From an uncultured bacterium (lineage in GTDB: Bacteria; Actinomycetota; Coriobacteriia; Coriobacteriales; Coriobacteriaceae), in NCBI GenBank assembly GCA_905214525.1, contig CAJMMN010000020.1:1-39701 (forward strand): a stretch of DNA of 39,701 nucleotides, given 5' to 3'. Position 1 is the first letter of the stretch, and each line of letters opens with the position of its first letter. The notes under the pieces were generated by a model, which saw only the letters and a program-made list of their open reading frames with translations, was not told where the DNA came from and did not search any database. A program made the translations under genes and the position numbers. Shown piece after piece: positions 29,997 to 39,184 of this stretch.

Positions 29997-30995
29997 TTAT
30001 TCCTCGACCGGCGTGAGTACCATGACGGCGCGTGTGTTGCTCAGCGACAGCGAACGACAGGTCACAAGCGTTACAACCTTAGTTGCCGAAGCGGCACGAT
30101 CGGTGGCATCACTCGCCACGGCAGAAGCGCCGTCGAGCATCTCGGACAGGTAGTTCTTGAGTCCGTCGTCGCCCTCAAAATTGGTCGTGCGCGCCTTGGC
30201 ATACGTGTCCTCGACCACCTTGGTCGCCAGCGGACGCAACTTATACGTCGCATCGCGCGTGATGTAGTACACATATTCAACGCTATCGAACGTTGCCTGG
30301 TCAGTCGTATCCGAAATCACGTTGAACATCGACCCATCGTTCATATGGTGGCCGTAGATCGTGGTCTGCTGGTCGACCATTCCCGGCGCGGTGTCATCGC
30401 TATCCAAGAAGATGGCACCCGAGGCGTTAGACGTGCCATCGAACAGCGTGTTGAGGTATTTGGAGTTGTTGTTGGTCTGCACCACGGGATAGTTGATGTT
30501 GGTTCCCGGCACGTAAATCCAACCCACAATCTCGGGGTTCGTCTGAGCAAGTGCATCAAAGTCGATAATCGGCACGCCGCTGGCGTCCTTATCGCTTACA
30601 TATTGCTTCTCGATTTTCTGATACGAATCGCTCGCCTGCTTATAGCCAATCTGGGCATTGATAAAGATGGCAGCGGCGGCAACAATCAGACCGATGCCCA
30701 CGATGATGAGCAGAATAGGAATGATGGAGCGGCGCTTTTTACGCGGCGACTCGGTGTAATCCGACGGCGTGGCATGCGATGAAGACCGGGGCGGCTTCTT
30801 AGCGGTGCTATAAGATGAAGGTCGATATGCGGCCGGCGCGTCCTGTCGACGATGCGTCGCCGGTGTCACGGGGCGCGGCGCGCGCGGCTGCTGAGGAGAG
30901 GATGTCCGACCCTGCTGTGCCGCATGGGCAGCACCCGGCTTCGACGGATCGGGAATCTGAGAAGCCTTGAATCGTTTTCCCTGATAATCGGACAT
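29997..30995 (-). CDS. Class B sortase
   Basis: A 332-residue membrane transpeptidase that attaches surface proteins to the cell wall. A long basic, Pro- and Ser-rich cytoplasmic region (1-88) precedes one membrane helix (about 90-112). The sortase B fold has TNPEIVGWIYVPGTNINYPVVQ, catalytic His216 or His217 in TIYGHHMNDGSMF, Cys313 in VTLVTCRS and Arg322. AAGGAGA precedes ATG 30995 by 5 nt. It follows purE with a 35-bp gap and may share its transcript. The nearby GH31 protein with an IPNTG signal is a plausible but unproven client. Confidence 0.9.
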   Translation of the reverse strand: MSDYQGKRFKASQIPDPSKPGAAHAAQQGRTSSPQQPRAPRPVTPATHRRQDAPAAYRPSSYSTAKKPPRSSSHATPSDYTESPRKKRRSIIPILLIIVGIGLIVAAAAIFINAQIGYKQASDSYQKIEKQYVSDKDASGVPIIDFDALAQTNPEIVGWIYVPGTNINYPVVQTNNNSKYLNTLFDGTSNASGAIFLDSDDTAPGMVDQQTTIYGHHMNDGSMFNVISDTTDQATFDSVEYVYYITRDATYKLRPLATKVVEDTYAKARTTNFEGDDGLKNYLSEMLDGASAVASDATDRAASATKVVTLVTCRSLSLSNTRAVMVLTPVEE

Positions 30996-31030
30996 GGCTC
31001 TCCTTATACTGCGGTGAAACGGCGGAACGC

Positions 31031-31495
31031 CTAGGCGTCGGCCATCTCCTGCTTCATCTTCTCGATAACCTTGCGGTACTCGGGGTCGCATGCGCCCAGA
31101 ATCTGCGTGGCGTAAATGGCGGCGTTCTTGGCGCCGTTGATGGCAACGCAGGCCACGGGCACGCCCGAAGGCATCTGCACCATCGACAGCAGCGAATCCA
31201 TACCGCCCAGGTCACTCGTCTTCATAGGTACGCCGATAACCGGCAGCGGCGTAAAGGCGGCCACGACACCACCCAGGTGAGCGGCCTTGCCGGCGGCGGC
31301 GATAATCACTTTGATACCGCGATCGGCAGCAGTCGAAGCCCACTCGTGGACCTTCGCCGGTGTGCGGTGTGCGCTCGCAATGACGAGCTCATAGGGCACA
31401 CCGAGCGCCTCGAGCTCGGCGGTGCAGCCTTCCATAACACCCAGATCGGACTTGGAGCCCATGATGATCCCGACAACCGGCTTTTGATCTGCCAT
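31031..31495 (-). CDS. purE: N5-carboxyaminoimidazole ribonucleotide mutase
   Basis: Converts N5-CAIR to CAIR, the seventh step of IMP synthesis in bacteria. The 154-residue class I protein has GIIMGSKSDLGVM, ASAHRTPAKV, AAAGKAAHLGGVVA and the PVIGVPMKT region. AGGAGG lies 9 nt before ATG 31495; a TTG two codons upstream is a less likely start. No purK lies beside it. It is separate from the purFMN cluster but on the same strand. Confidence 0.96.
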   Translation of the reverse strand: MADQKPVVGIIMGSKSDLGVMEGCTAELEALGVPYELVIASAHRTPAKVHEWASTAADRGIKVIIAAAGKAAHLGGVVAAFTPLPVIGVPMKTSDLGGMDSLLSMVQMPSGVPVACVAINGAKNAAIYATQILGACDPEYRKVIEKMKQEMADA

Positions 31496-31650
31496 AAACA
31501 AAGACCTCCTGTTGAGAGCGGTGACGCGGCCAATCCGCGACCCTTAACTGCAAATAATTCAAGTATAGCCGCCGATGCTGATGTGTTCGGCGGGAGACGG
31601 AACGCTTTGCGAGATTAAGGCCGAAGGGTCGGAGCTTTCTGCCTACATTC

Positions 31651-31693
31651 AAAAAGCGTGCCCACCGTCCTTGGGTGGGACGGCGGGCACGCT
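31651..31693 (-). terminator. Rho-independent terminator of the GH31 gene
   Basis: On the minus strand AGCGTGCC and CCGTCC segments pair across a two-base internal loop, followed by five T residues, 20 bp after the stop. It isolates the GH31 gene from purE. Confidence 0.85.
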
Positions 31694-31712
31694 TGCTTAG
31701 CTGTTGCTGGGG

Positions 31713-34700
31713 CTACTTAGCCTTGCTGCGACGATGGAAGAAAGCGCCGATCGCGGCGATGATGGCGCCAAGACCACCGACGGTCGCGACGGTCGCCGCC
31801 GTCTGGTCTCCGGTATTGGGAATCGCCGAACCGTTCTTCTTGCTGCCCTGGGCCTTGTCGCCTGCGGGCTTGCCCGCCTGGTTGCCGCCGTTCGAGCCAT
31901 TGCCGGAACCCTGGTTGCCCGAGCCGCCCTGGTTGCCGGAATCGGCATCCTTGAGGCTCTCAATGGCCAGCTTGAGCTGGCTATAGGCCGCCTGGATCTG
32001 GGTGTCGGAAGCATTCTCATCACCCAAGACGTCCTCGGCGTAGGTAATGGCATCCGTCAGGGCCTTGACAGACTCGGCCGTCTTGCCCCTGGTGTCAGTC
32101 TCCTTCGCCTGCTTGACCAGGGCCTTGAGCTGCTTCTTAGTCGGATTCTCGACCGGGACCACCGGGGTCTTCTCGAGCGCGTCGCGGGCGCTCTCGAGCG
32201 CCCTGAGCGCCTGGTCGACCTCGTCCTGCGTGGCATCCTCGTCGCTCAAGATGGCGCGGGCGCTCGCCAGGGCGTTCTCGAGCGCCGTCCAGGAGGCCTC
32301 GGTGTAGTCGCCGGCCTTGAGGTCGCCGGCGGCAAGCTCGGCATCAACCTTTTCGATCGCGGCAGTGAGATCATCCTTCGCCACCGGATCGGGGACGGCC
32401 GTACCGTAGAACTTGAGCTCCGCCATGCTGCAGTAGGCATCAACGTCGCCCCCGCCGGCGTGAATCACCTTGACGGTCACGTAGCGACCGCGCGCGGCGC
32501 CAAAGCTCATCTGTTTCCAGTCGCCACGGTCGGTGAGCACGCGGCCATCGTTGTCGAAGGCGAACGTACCCATCGACGCGGCGGTGCCCTTCTCATAACC
32601 GTCGGCAGTGTCGGAGACCAGTATCTCGGCCTCGAAGATATCGCCGTTAGTGCCGCCGTCCTGGCGCGGCAGGAATGTAACGTCGGTGAGATCGTAGTCG
32701 CGGCCCAGGTCGACACTCAGATACTGGGGCATACCGGTCCCATGGGCCCAGTCGCTGTGCCAAAGCGTCCGCTCGTCGCCGTCGAGAGCGTTGACGGCGT
32801 TGCTGCCCTCGTAGTCGGCCTCACTCGAGAAGCCGGCCACCTTGACGTTCTTGCGGTTCTCGGGCGTGTTGATGAGAATCTTCTCATCAACAGGGCGCAT
32901 CTTGAGGCCGTCGATTGCCTTCTCGATCTTGGCTGTGGCGTCTGCGACATCCTTCTTGCTATAGCTGCCCTGGCCGCTGTCGAGGAGCTTCTGAGCCGCC
33001 TCGACCGCAGTGGTGAGAGCTGCATAGGAATCCTTGGTGTAGACGGACTCGCTGTAGCCCGCGGCCTTGGAAAGCGCTGCTACGAGCGCAGAGGTATCGA
33101 CACCAGCCTTGACCTCGACCTCATAGGATGCGGTCTTGGAGGGGTCGAGTACCGACGCCACCGTGATCTTTGCCTTGCCGGCCTTGTTGGCACGCAGGTA
33201 GTAGCTCACGCTATCGCCAGCCTGAACAGCGGAGACGCTTACCACAGAGGGGTCGGAGCTCTCGACCGTCACATAGGGGTAGCCAGCGCTCTCAGGCGTA
33301 GCCTTGGCGTCGACGGGCGTAATGTCGCCTTCAAAGAACTCGGTCTGGTTCTTGCCTAGCTCGACACCCTCGATGGCCTCGACACCCTGCGTGTAGTTGA
33401 AGTTGACCTCACGCAGTGTGAGCATCTGGTCACCCGATGCCTCAAGCGGCGTGACCTCGACCTTGGTCGCCTTCTTGCCCTTGTTCTCGGCAGAGAGGTC
33501 AAAGGCGTAGCGAGCCAGGAAGGAATCGTACTCCCCGCCCGCGAACTCTTGGGTCGAGCCATCCTCGAACGTCACGACAGCCTTGATCTTCTGCACGGTT
33601 CCGTTGCCACCGTTGCGGTTAACGACCTCGACACTATCGAGTTTCGACGGCGTCTTAAATGCGAATGTCATCGTGGTGGGAAGCTTCACGTAACTCGGAA
33701 GCTTACCCTCGCTGTCCCAGTTGCCGCTCCAGTTCCATAGGAACTCAAAGCCGTTGTCGCCCTCGTTATTATCGAACAGCGCGTTATAGCTCTTCTGCTG
33801 GATAAGTTTCTCGACGTTGGTCCCGTCGTCGGTCGTGAGCTCATCGTTGGTCATCGTGATGTTGAAGGCGTCCTGACCGTACTCGGCGACCGTTGGCTGA
33901 GGAACATCCGGCATCGTCACCGTGCCGTCGCTCGCAAACTCAAGTGCGTCGCATGCCGGACCGATGAGCCAAGATGTCGAGGGCAGTTCGACCTTGCCGG
34001 CGGTCTTGGCCTTGAGCTTGAAACTCGCCACCGCGCCGGTACCGTTGTAGAGCTTGCCATCGCCGCGGTTGGCAAAGGCGAGATTGATAGTCTGCGTTCT
34101 GTCCGCGAACTGGACCTTCTCGCGAGACAGGTTCTCCATGCCGGCAGTCGAGCCGTCCTGCGCGATGCTCTCGGACACAAACTCGAACTGGTCGCTCTTG
34201 AAGTTGACGAGAGCGCCCAGGGCGTTGACGTTCTTGGCGTCGGCCGCATAGACATCAACGGTGATCTCATCACCGGCCTCGACCTCGGTCTTGCTCGGAA
34301 TCACCGCGAGCGAACCTGCGACCTTGCCCTTTTGTTTAGTGCCGCCGTCAAGACCCGCCATGGTGAACGAGTAATCGTAGACGTCGTAAACGCCGTTATC
34401 GTTGAGGTCGGCGAAGTGGTCGCGGATCTGCGAACCGAACGTCGGGGTATCGGGCTCGCGATTCTCGAGGCCCAGATAGTTCTTCATGTTGGAGTAGTCT
34501 CCGTCGGAGATCGTGGCCTTGTTGAGGTTGGAGCCCACGGCGAAGCCATCCGTGCCGTCGGTCTTGTAGATGGCAATCTCGGACGCGGAGAAGAAATTGC
34601 CGACCGAGGCGAGCGGTGTCATGCGCACGTAACGGGCGGCCACGGTGCCGTCAAACGCTACCGTCTTACAATCAGCGGAACGTGCCCAATCGACCTCCTG

Positions 34701-37700
34701 GCTCGTCCAGTGGACGCCATCGAGACTCGTCTCAACACGCATCTTGGTCACAGTGCCGTTGCCGGCGTCATCGCGCGGATAGTACTCGAGCTTATCGAGC
34801 TTGTAAGCGCGTCCATAGTCAACGGTAAGCGCCTTGCCCAGATCGTTGCCACCGGAGTGGAAACCGCCGTCGCCCGACTGGAACTCATGGTCGAAGGCGA
34901 GCTCGGCCTTATGGCTGCCGTAAAGTGAGCCCTCCCAGGTGATTTGCTCGGCGTCGGGGACGTTCCGCCACGGATCGAGTGCGGAGTTCGCCTCGAGCAC
35001 ATCGCTCCAGGCGGAGTAGCCCTCGGCGTTGCGCGAACGAATCTGGTAGGTGTGCTTGCTATTGTAGGCGAGGTCGGTGTGCGTGAACTCGGCCGCATCA
35101 CCCACGGCGAACACGGTGCCGTCGACCTTAAGGTCGTAGGAGGTAGCACCATCGACCTTTCCCCAGGTGAGCTTGATGCTCGTTGGGGTCGTGACGTCCT
35201 CGGGGGCAGCAAGGTTCGTGGGTGCGGAGAGGCTCTCGTTGAGGCGATCGGCTGTGAGCGTGGCGTCGGCGTTCACGAAACCGCCCAGCTCGAGCGTCTG
35301 CGCCGCCGCAGCAACATCGGTCTTCGCGAACTTGACGTAGACCTTGGGGTTCGTGGTGATCTTGGTGTTGTTAAAGCTCTCGCCCCGCTCGGCCTCGGTG
35401 CCGTCCACATCGCTGCCGTAGTGGTTGAGGTTAGGGGTCTCGCTGTAGAAGTAGACCGCCTGGCCGGCCTCGGGGGTCGCGGTGTCAAAGGTCTCCTGCG
35501 AGTCGACCTCAACCACGTTGAGCGCGGATCCGCCGTTCTTGGCGACGACGCTCATGGGCTTGGCGGACACGTTGGCCACGAAGGTCGTGGTGCGATTGGA
35601 GTCGTAGCCGTTGTAGCCACCCTGCGAGGCTTCGGCGGTAAAGGTCGCGGTGCCGCCTGCGGCCTTGGATCTGTAGACGGTGCTCACATGCTCACCGTAG
35701 GAGATATTGTCGATCGTACCGTAGGAATCGTCCTCAGTCGTGTTGTTCTCGATGGAGGAGCCGTCGTCCTCGTACTGCGTAAAGGTGCCGTCGCCCTCGG
35801 TGGCGAAGAACTCGACGATACGCTGGCTGCGGTCGGTACCCTTGGTGTTGGTGTCGCTCACGGCCTCGGGGTTGTTGTTCTCGGCGTACATCGGCACGAT
35901 AGCGTTGGCCTTCACAAACAGCGGCAGCTTCCAAAGCGGAGCCTCGTAGTTGTTGAGAACCTGGCCGCCGCGATACTGCTTACCCGAGAAGTAATCGATC
36001 CAGATGGTGGGATTCTCGTCGGTGCCGTAGTTGGGGAGGTAAATCCCATTGCGAATGTCGTTGCCGTTCTCGTCTGCCTGGGTATCCTGATACACCGGTG
36101 CCACTAGGAAGTTCTCACCGAACATATACTGGTACTGCGTCGAGGTGCTTGCGGCGTACTCGGAGTTATCGGAAAGCAGCATGGCGCGGATCATGGGCAG
36201 GCCGGCATCGCCGTTACCCGTGTCGATGTTGGCCGCCGAGGCCGCGCTCGTGTAGATATAGGGCATGAGCTGCGCCTTGAGCTTGAGGTAGAAGCGCGAG
36301 ATGCCTGTGTAGGGATCGCCGTGCGTCATGGGCGATTTACGGTAGGTGCCCCAACCGTCCATGTCGAGCATAGAGGGCGTGAACGTCTTCCACTGGTAGT
36401 CACGCGCAGAGATGATGGGGTCGCCGCCAAAAATGCCATCCATGTCGGAGCCGATGTTGGGGTTGCCCGAAAGACTCTGACCGATATACGTGGGGATATG
36501 GAAGCGAATGTACTCCCAGTTACCGCCATACTGGTCGCCGGTCCAAATGCCACCAAAGCGCTGCGTGCCGGCCCAACCATCGAGCGTGATGATGTTGGGG
36601 CGCTTGTTAGCGCCGGTCGTCACCGTGTCATAAGCTGTCTTGATGCCATTAAGACCAAAGGAGTAGCCAGATCCAACCCAGGCAACGTCGGTCTTAAGGG
36701 TAGTGATGCCTCCCGTCTTGACCTCGGCGTCGAAGTCGCGAAGCAGATGCCACGGGGTCTCAGGGTTGCTGTCGGGCTCAAGGTTGGACTGGGTCCACAA
36801 GCCCGTGCTCACACCCTTTGAGTTGGCATACTCGGTGAACTTCTTAAGGTTGTCGACGTTGGCACGCACAGCGTTAAGACGGCCGGCCGAGCTCGCTCCG
36901 TCGGAGTTGACGCCGCCGGTCTTGTAGTAACCGTTCTGGCCATAGCCGGCGCCGTAGCCGTCGTTCGGCAGGAACCAGCCGAGCGGCATGTCGCTGTCCT
37001 CGTAGTCATCGATAACCTGCCGAGCAGAGAACTGGCGGTCGAAATCGGTCGCTTTCATGTTCTCGGTATCAACCGTAGGGCCCTCACCGTTGAGCGTCTC
37101 GGCCGCAAGTGTGCCGTCGAGCTTGTAGCCCGTCGACATGCCAGACTCGTACTTAACGTCGCCCTTCTCGCTCGAGGACTTGCTGCCCTTGGTCTCCCAC
37201 TTCTTTTGACCCGAGGTCGTTGACCAGCCATCACGGTTATAGGCATTAAGATGACCAAGGTAGAACCCGTACTCGGGCAGCAGTACCGGGTTACCGGTCA
37301 CCTTGTAGTAGTCCTGCAGCATCTCAGTTGCCACGTTCGAAGCTCCCTCGTTGGTCGCCACGAAGTAGTAGGCATCAAACTCATTCTCGCTGTGCAAAGT
37401 CGTGACCGTCGATGAGTCCGTGGAACCGAAGTCGTAGGAACCCTCTGCAAACGTGTTTCGGAGCACGCCGTAGCCGTCACTCGTCCAATAAAACGGGTTG
37501 GGCGAGGCAACGCCGCCATCGGTCCAGTTGTTCGTGTTGGAGATGGCGATGGTCTGGTTGGTGTGCAGGAAGCGTCCGTTCTGGGTGCCGCCGCCAAAGA
37601 AGTTCTCGGACTTCTCCTTGGCGAGCGTCTGGACGGTACCCTTCTTATCAAGGTCGAGGGACGCGGACTCGGAAACCACGACACGGTCGCCTGACTTGAT

Positions 37701-38126
37701 ACTCATCTTGCCAGTCGCCTTGTCCAGGATCACGGTCGCCTTTCCGCCGGTGATCTCGATAGTGTCGCCCTTGTCGGCAACCGTCGCACTCGGCTTGCTG
37801 TAGGTGTCCGAGGTATCGGGCTGAGCCTGGATCTTAGCCGTGTGGGACTTACTGCGCGGCGTGGCGTACTCGGAAAACTCACCCTTGGGGTCGACGTTAT
37901 AACGGAAAATACCGTCCTCGAGGAACGTAATACGGCCCTTGATGCCGTCAGCGAAATCGATGTCGACGACATTCGAGGCAGACTGGGACACGGTCGCCGA
38001 GTCGACGCCCTTGAGTGGCGTGGCAATCGCCTGCTGGGGATTGGCAAACACGAGCGTCGCTGCAGTGGCAACGAGGACCGCGCTTCCCTTCACCCACCGT
38101 TTCGTAAAAATGGAATTCCTGCGCAT
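31713..38126 (-). CDS. Cell-wall-anchored GH31 glycosidase, probable alpha-N-acetylgalactosaminidase type, multidomain
   Basis: A 2137-residue secreted enzyme. The signal peptide (1-36) ends near ANPQQAIA. The GH31 region spans about 50-870, with FFGGGTQNGRF (176-186), candidate nucleophile Asp480 in LKTDVAWVG and acid/base Asp531 in GGIWTGDQYGG. It continues with Fn3 (968-1050), CBM32-like (1052-1188), dockerin-like (about 1193-1262, DLNDNGVYDVYD), cohesin-like (1270-1400), a galactose-binding-like domain (1415-1580), Ig-like (1582-1673), FIVAR (1675-1745), CBM32 (1750-1910) and two FIVAR repeats (1915-2062). A Gly/Asn linker and IPNTG (2102-2106), helix and RRSKAK end it. The GGGxQNGRF signature recalls mucin-acting Nag31 enzymes; exact specificity is inferred. 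AAGGAGA precedes ATG 38126. Confidence 0.88.
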   Translation of the reverse strand: MRRNSIFTKRWVKGSAVLVATAATLVFANPQQAIATPLKGVDSATVSQSASNVVDIDFADGIKGRITFLEDGIFRYNVDPKGEFSEYATPRSKSHTAKIQAQPDTSDTYSKPSATVADKGDTIEITGGKATVILDKATGKMSIKSGDRVVVSESASLDLDKKGTVQTLAKEKSENFFGGGTQNGRFLHTNQTIAISNTNNWTDGGVASPNPFYWTSDGYGVLRNTFAEGSYDFGSTDSSTVTTLHSENEFDAYYFVATNEGASNVATEMLQDYYKVTGNPVLLPEYGFYLGHLNAYNRDGWSTTSGQKKWETKGSKSSSEKGDVKYESGMSTGYKLDGTLAAETLNGEGPTVDTENMKATDFDRQFSARQVIDDYEDSDMPLGWFLPNDGYGAGYGQNGYYKTGGVNSDGASSAGRLNAVRANVDNLKKFTEYANSKGVSTGLWTQSNLEPDSNPETPWHLLRDFDAEVKTGGITTLKTDVAWVGSGYSFGLNGIKTAYDTVTTGANKRPNIITLDGWAGTQRFGGIWTGDQYGGNWEYIRFHIPTYIGQSLSGNPNIGSDMDGIFGGDPIISARDYQWKTFTPSMLDMDGWGTYRKSPMTHGDPYTGISRFYLKLKAQLMPYIYTSAASAANIDTGNGDAGLPMIRAMLLSDNSEYAASTSTQYQYMFGENFLVAPVYQDTQADENGNDIRNGIYLPNYGTDENPTIWIDYFSGKQYRGGQVLNNYEAPLWKLPLFVKANAIVPMYAENNNPEAVSDTNTKGTDRSQRIVEFFATEGDGTFTQYEDDGSSIENNTTEDDSYGTIDNISYGEHVSTVYRSKAAGGTATFTAEASQGGYNGYDSNRTTTFVANVSAKPMSVVAKNGGSALNVVEVDSQETFDTATPEAGQAVYFYSETPNLNHYGSDVDGTEAERGESFNNTKITTNPKVYVKFAKTDVAAAAQTLELGGFVNADATLTADRLNESLSAPTNLAAPEDVTTPTSIKLTWGKVDGATSYDLKVDGTVFAVGDAAEFTHTDLAYNSKHTYQIRSRNAEGYSAWSDVLEANSALDPWRNVPDAEQITWEGSLYGSHKAELAFDHEFQSGDGGFHSGGNDLGKALTVDYGRAYKLDKLEYYPRDDAGNGTVTKMRVETSLDGVHWTSQEVDWARSADCKTVAFDGTVAARYVRMTPLASVGNFFSASEIAIYKTDGTDGFAVGSNLNKATISDGDYSNMKNYLGLENREPDTPTFGSQIRDHFADLNDNGVYDVYDYSFTMAGLDGGTKQKGKVAGSLAVIPSKTEVEAGDEITVDVYAADAKNVNALGALVNFKSDQFEFVSESIAQDGSTAGMENLSREKVQFADRTQTINLAFANRGDGKLYNGTGAVASFKLKAKTAGKVELPSTSWLIGPACDALEFASDGTVTMPDVPQPTVAEYGQDAFNITMTNDELTTDDGTNVEKLIQQKSYNALFDNNEGDNGFEFLWNWSGNWDSEGKLPSYVKLPTTMTFAFKTPSKLDSVEVVNRNGGNGTVQKIKAVVTFEDGSTQEFAGGEYDSFLARYAFDLSAENKGKKATKVEVTPLEASGDQMLTLREVNFNYTQGVEAIEGVELGKNQTEFFEGDITPVDAKATPESAGYPYVTVESSDPSVVSVSAVQAGDSVSYYLRANKAGKAKITVASVLDPSKTASYEVEVKAGVDTSALVAALSKAAGYSESVYTKDSYAALTTAVEAAQKLLDSGQGSYSKKDVADATAKIEKAIDGLKMRPVDEKILINTPENRKNVKVAGFSSEADYEGSNAVNALDGDERTLWHSDWAHGTGMPQYLSVDLGRDYDLTDVTFLPRQDGGTNGDIFEAEILVSDTADGYEKGTAASMGTFAFDNDGRVLTDRGDWKQMSFGAARGRYVTVKVIHAGGGDVDAYCSMAELKFYGTAVPDPVAKDDLTAAIEKVDAELAAGDLKAGDYTEASWTALENALASARAILSDEDATQDEVDQALRALESARDALEKTPVVPVENPTKKQLKALVKQAKETDTRGKTAESVKALTDAITYAEDVLGDENASDTQIQAAYSQLKLAIESLKDADSGNQGGSGNQGSGNGSNGGNQAGKPAGDKAQGSKKNGSAIPNTGDQTAATVATVGGLGAIIAAIGAFFHRRSKAK

Positions 38127-38166
38127 CTGGTCTCCTTTCTTCCGACATGCTGAGGTGCCGAGGACG

Positions 38167-38174
38167 CCCCCCCC
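38167..38174 (-). repeat. Homopolymeric G8 tract in the GH31 leader
   Basis: Eight C on the plus strand (eight G in the transcript), about 40-48 nt upstream of the GH31 ATG. The reading frame is open through it, so slippage could alter leader length. It is a candidate contingency tract only. Confidence 0.4.
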
Positions 38175-38238
38175 GGCAGCATGGGAAAACGTATCAAACG
38201 GAGATGTTCGGTACATTCCGCACAATGGGGGCCACCCG

Positions 38239-38439
38239 TTACCAAGGGGCCAACTGGTAGTAACCAGATAGCCACCTACTAGGTCATATTAACATATGGG
38301 AGCACTTGCGCACCCAAGTTCGGAATTCTCCCAGCGGCAGCAAAATAAGCGTCAACGGCAAGGTGGGCTTAATAAGCCATACCAATTGGTTCTTCAGTCA
38401 AATACCAATCTAGCAAAAATGTACTGTTTATCTGGTATT
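38239..38439. promoter_or_regulatory. Cluster of TGGT/ACCA dyads upstream of the GH31 gene
   Basis: Palindrome CTGGTAGTAACCAG (38254-38267), a flanking TTACCA / TGGTAGTAA pair (38239-38263), the perfect ACCAATTGGT (38381-38390), and AATACCA / TGGTATT arms (38401-38407 and 38433-38439). They lie in the gap between the GH31 and MarR genes and look like operator half-sites. The first resembles HutC/GntR-type amino-sugar operators (ACTGGT..ACCAGT). Confidence 0.4.
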
Positions 38440-38451
38440 ACACAGACCATA

Positions 38452-38497
38452 CCTTTCCCTCGGGAACTGGGCTTCGCGAAGTTTCCCGAGGGAAAGG
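38452..38497 (-). terminator. Long hairpin downstream of the MarR gene
   Basis: A perfect 14-bp stem (CCTTTCCCTCGGGA with its complement, 38484-38497) extended by AACT/AGTT with a bulge. No T-tract follows on either strand, so it may end the marR transcript inefficiently or act as a structure in the GH31 upstream region. Confidence 0.5.
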
Positions 38498-38585
38498 CTC
38501 AGCCGCCATCCTGCAACCTACCGGGGATTGCCATGACGTACGTTGGCTGATTTGGTTTGGAATGAGATGTTGACGGTGGCTGATG

Positions 38586-38605
38586 GGCACAACTGTCCCG
38601 GGTGC
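38586..38605 (-). repeat. Weak GGGACAG hairpin, possible unit 12
   Basis: A minus-strand GGGACAG lies between short GCAC / GTGC arms, next to a GGTGCAT / ATGCACC hairpin (38601-38620). It is a poorer match than the other units. Confidence 0.35.
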
Positions 38606-38639
38606 ATTTCAAGATGCACCTAAATGTCTGTCTTTATCC

Positions 38640-39116
38640 TTATAGATTGTCCAGGTAGTCGTCGGCATCATAGGTAAGGCTGTAAGCTTTATTCAGGATG
38701 CGCACGAGCTCCTGGGCATCGTGCTCGCCGAGCGCTGAGAGTTGTTTCGAGAGCGATGCCACACTCTCGGCATTTTTTTTCGCCGCGAAATCACGGCCTT
38801 CCTCGGTAATGCTCACCAGCACACGCCGACGATCGTTTGGATCAGTCCTGCGCTGAACGTAACCCTTACTCTCGAGTGAATCCAAGATATGCGACATGCG
38901 CGCACGGGAGAATTTCAGCTTCTTGGCAATCTCGGAGGGAATGACATCACCGTCAATACCCGATAGATACTGTAAAACCGGTGCCTCGCCCACACTGGCG
39001 CCGCCGGCAGCACTCAAGGATCCCTTGGCAAGGGAACGTGAGTACACAATCAGTTTTCGAGCGACGTCATCGTAATCCACTGGGGATATTGTCCTTTGCA
39101 ACTCTAGAAGGGCCAT
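38640..39116 (-). CDS. MarR-family transcriptional regulator
   Basis: A 158-residue winged-helix regulator. The DNA-binding core spans about residues 55-105: VIPSEIAKKLKFSRARMSHILDSLESKGYVQRR, then the wing TDPNDRRRVLVSIT. Flanking helices provide the dimer interface. No clear SD precedes ATG 39116; a later start or a leaderless transcript is possible. It is 513 bp upstream of the GH31 ATG and on the same strand. Control of the GH31 gene by this protein is plausible from position but not shown. Confidence 0.9.
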   Translation of the reverse strand: MALLELQRTISPVDYDDVARKLIVYSRSLAKGSLSAAGGASVGEAPVLQYLSGIDGDVIPSEIAKKLKFSRARMSHILDSLESKGYVQRRTDPNDRRRVLVSITEEGRDFAAKKNAESVASLSKQLSALGEHDAQELVRILNKAYSLTYDADDYLDNL

Positions 39117-39184
39117 AAAACCGTCATTTGCCGTACATTAGTTAACATTCGCAACAATTATTTATGATACCCCAACGCGGAAGT

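Noticed and set aside
31704..33359. Plus-strand frame opposite the GH31 C-terminal region
   Set aside because: It is antisense to CBM32 and FIVAR domains that are clear in translation; no start signal.
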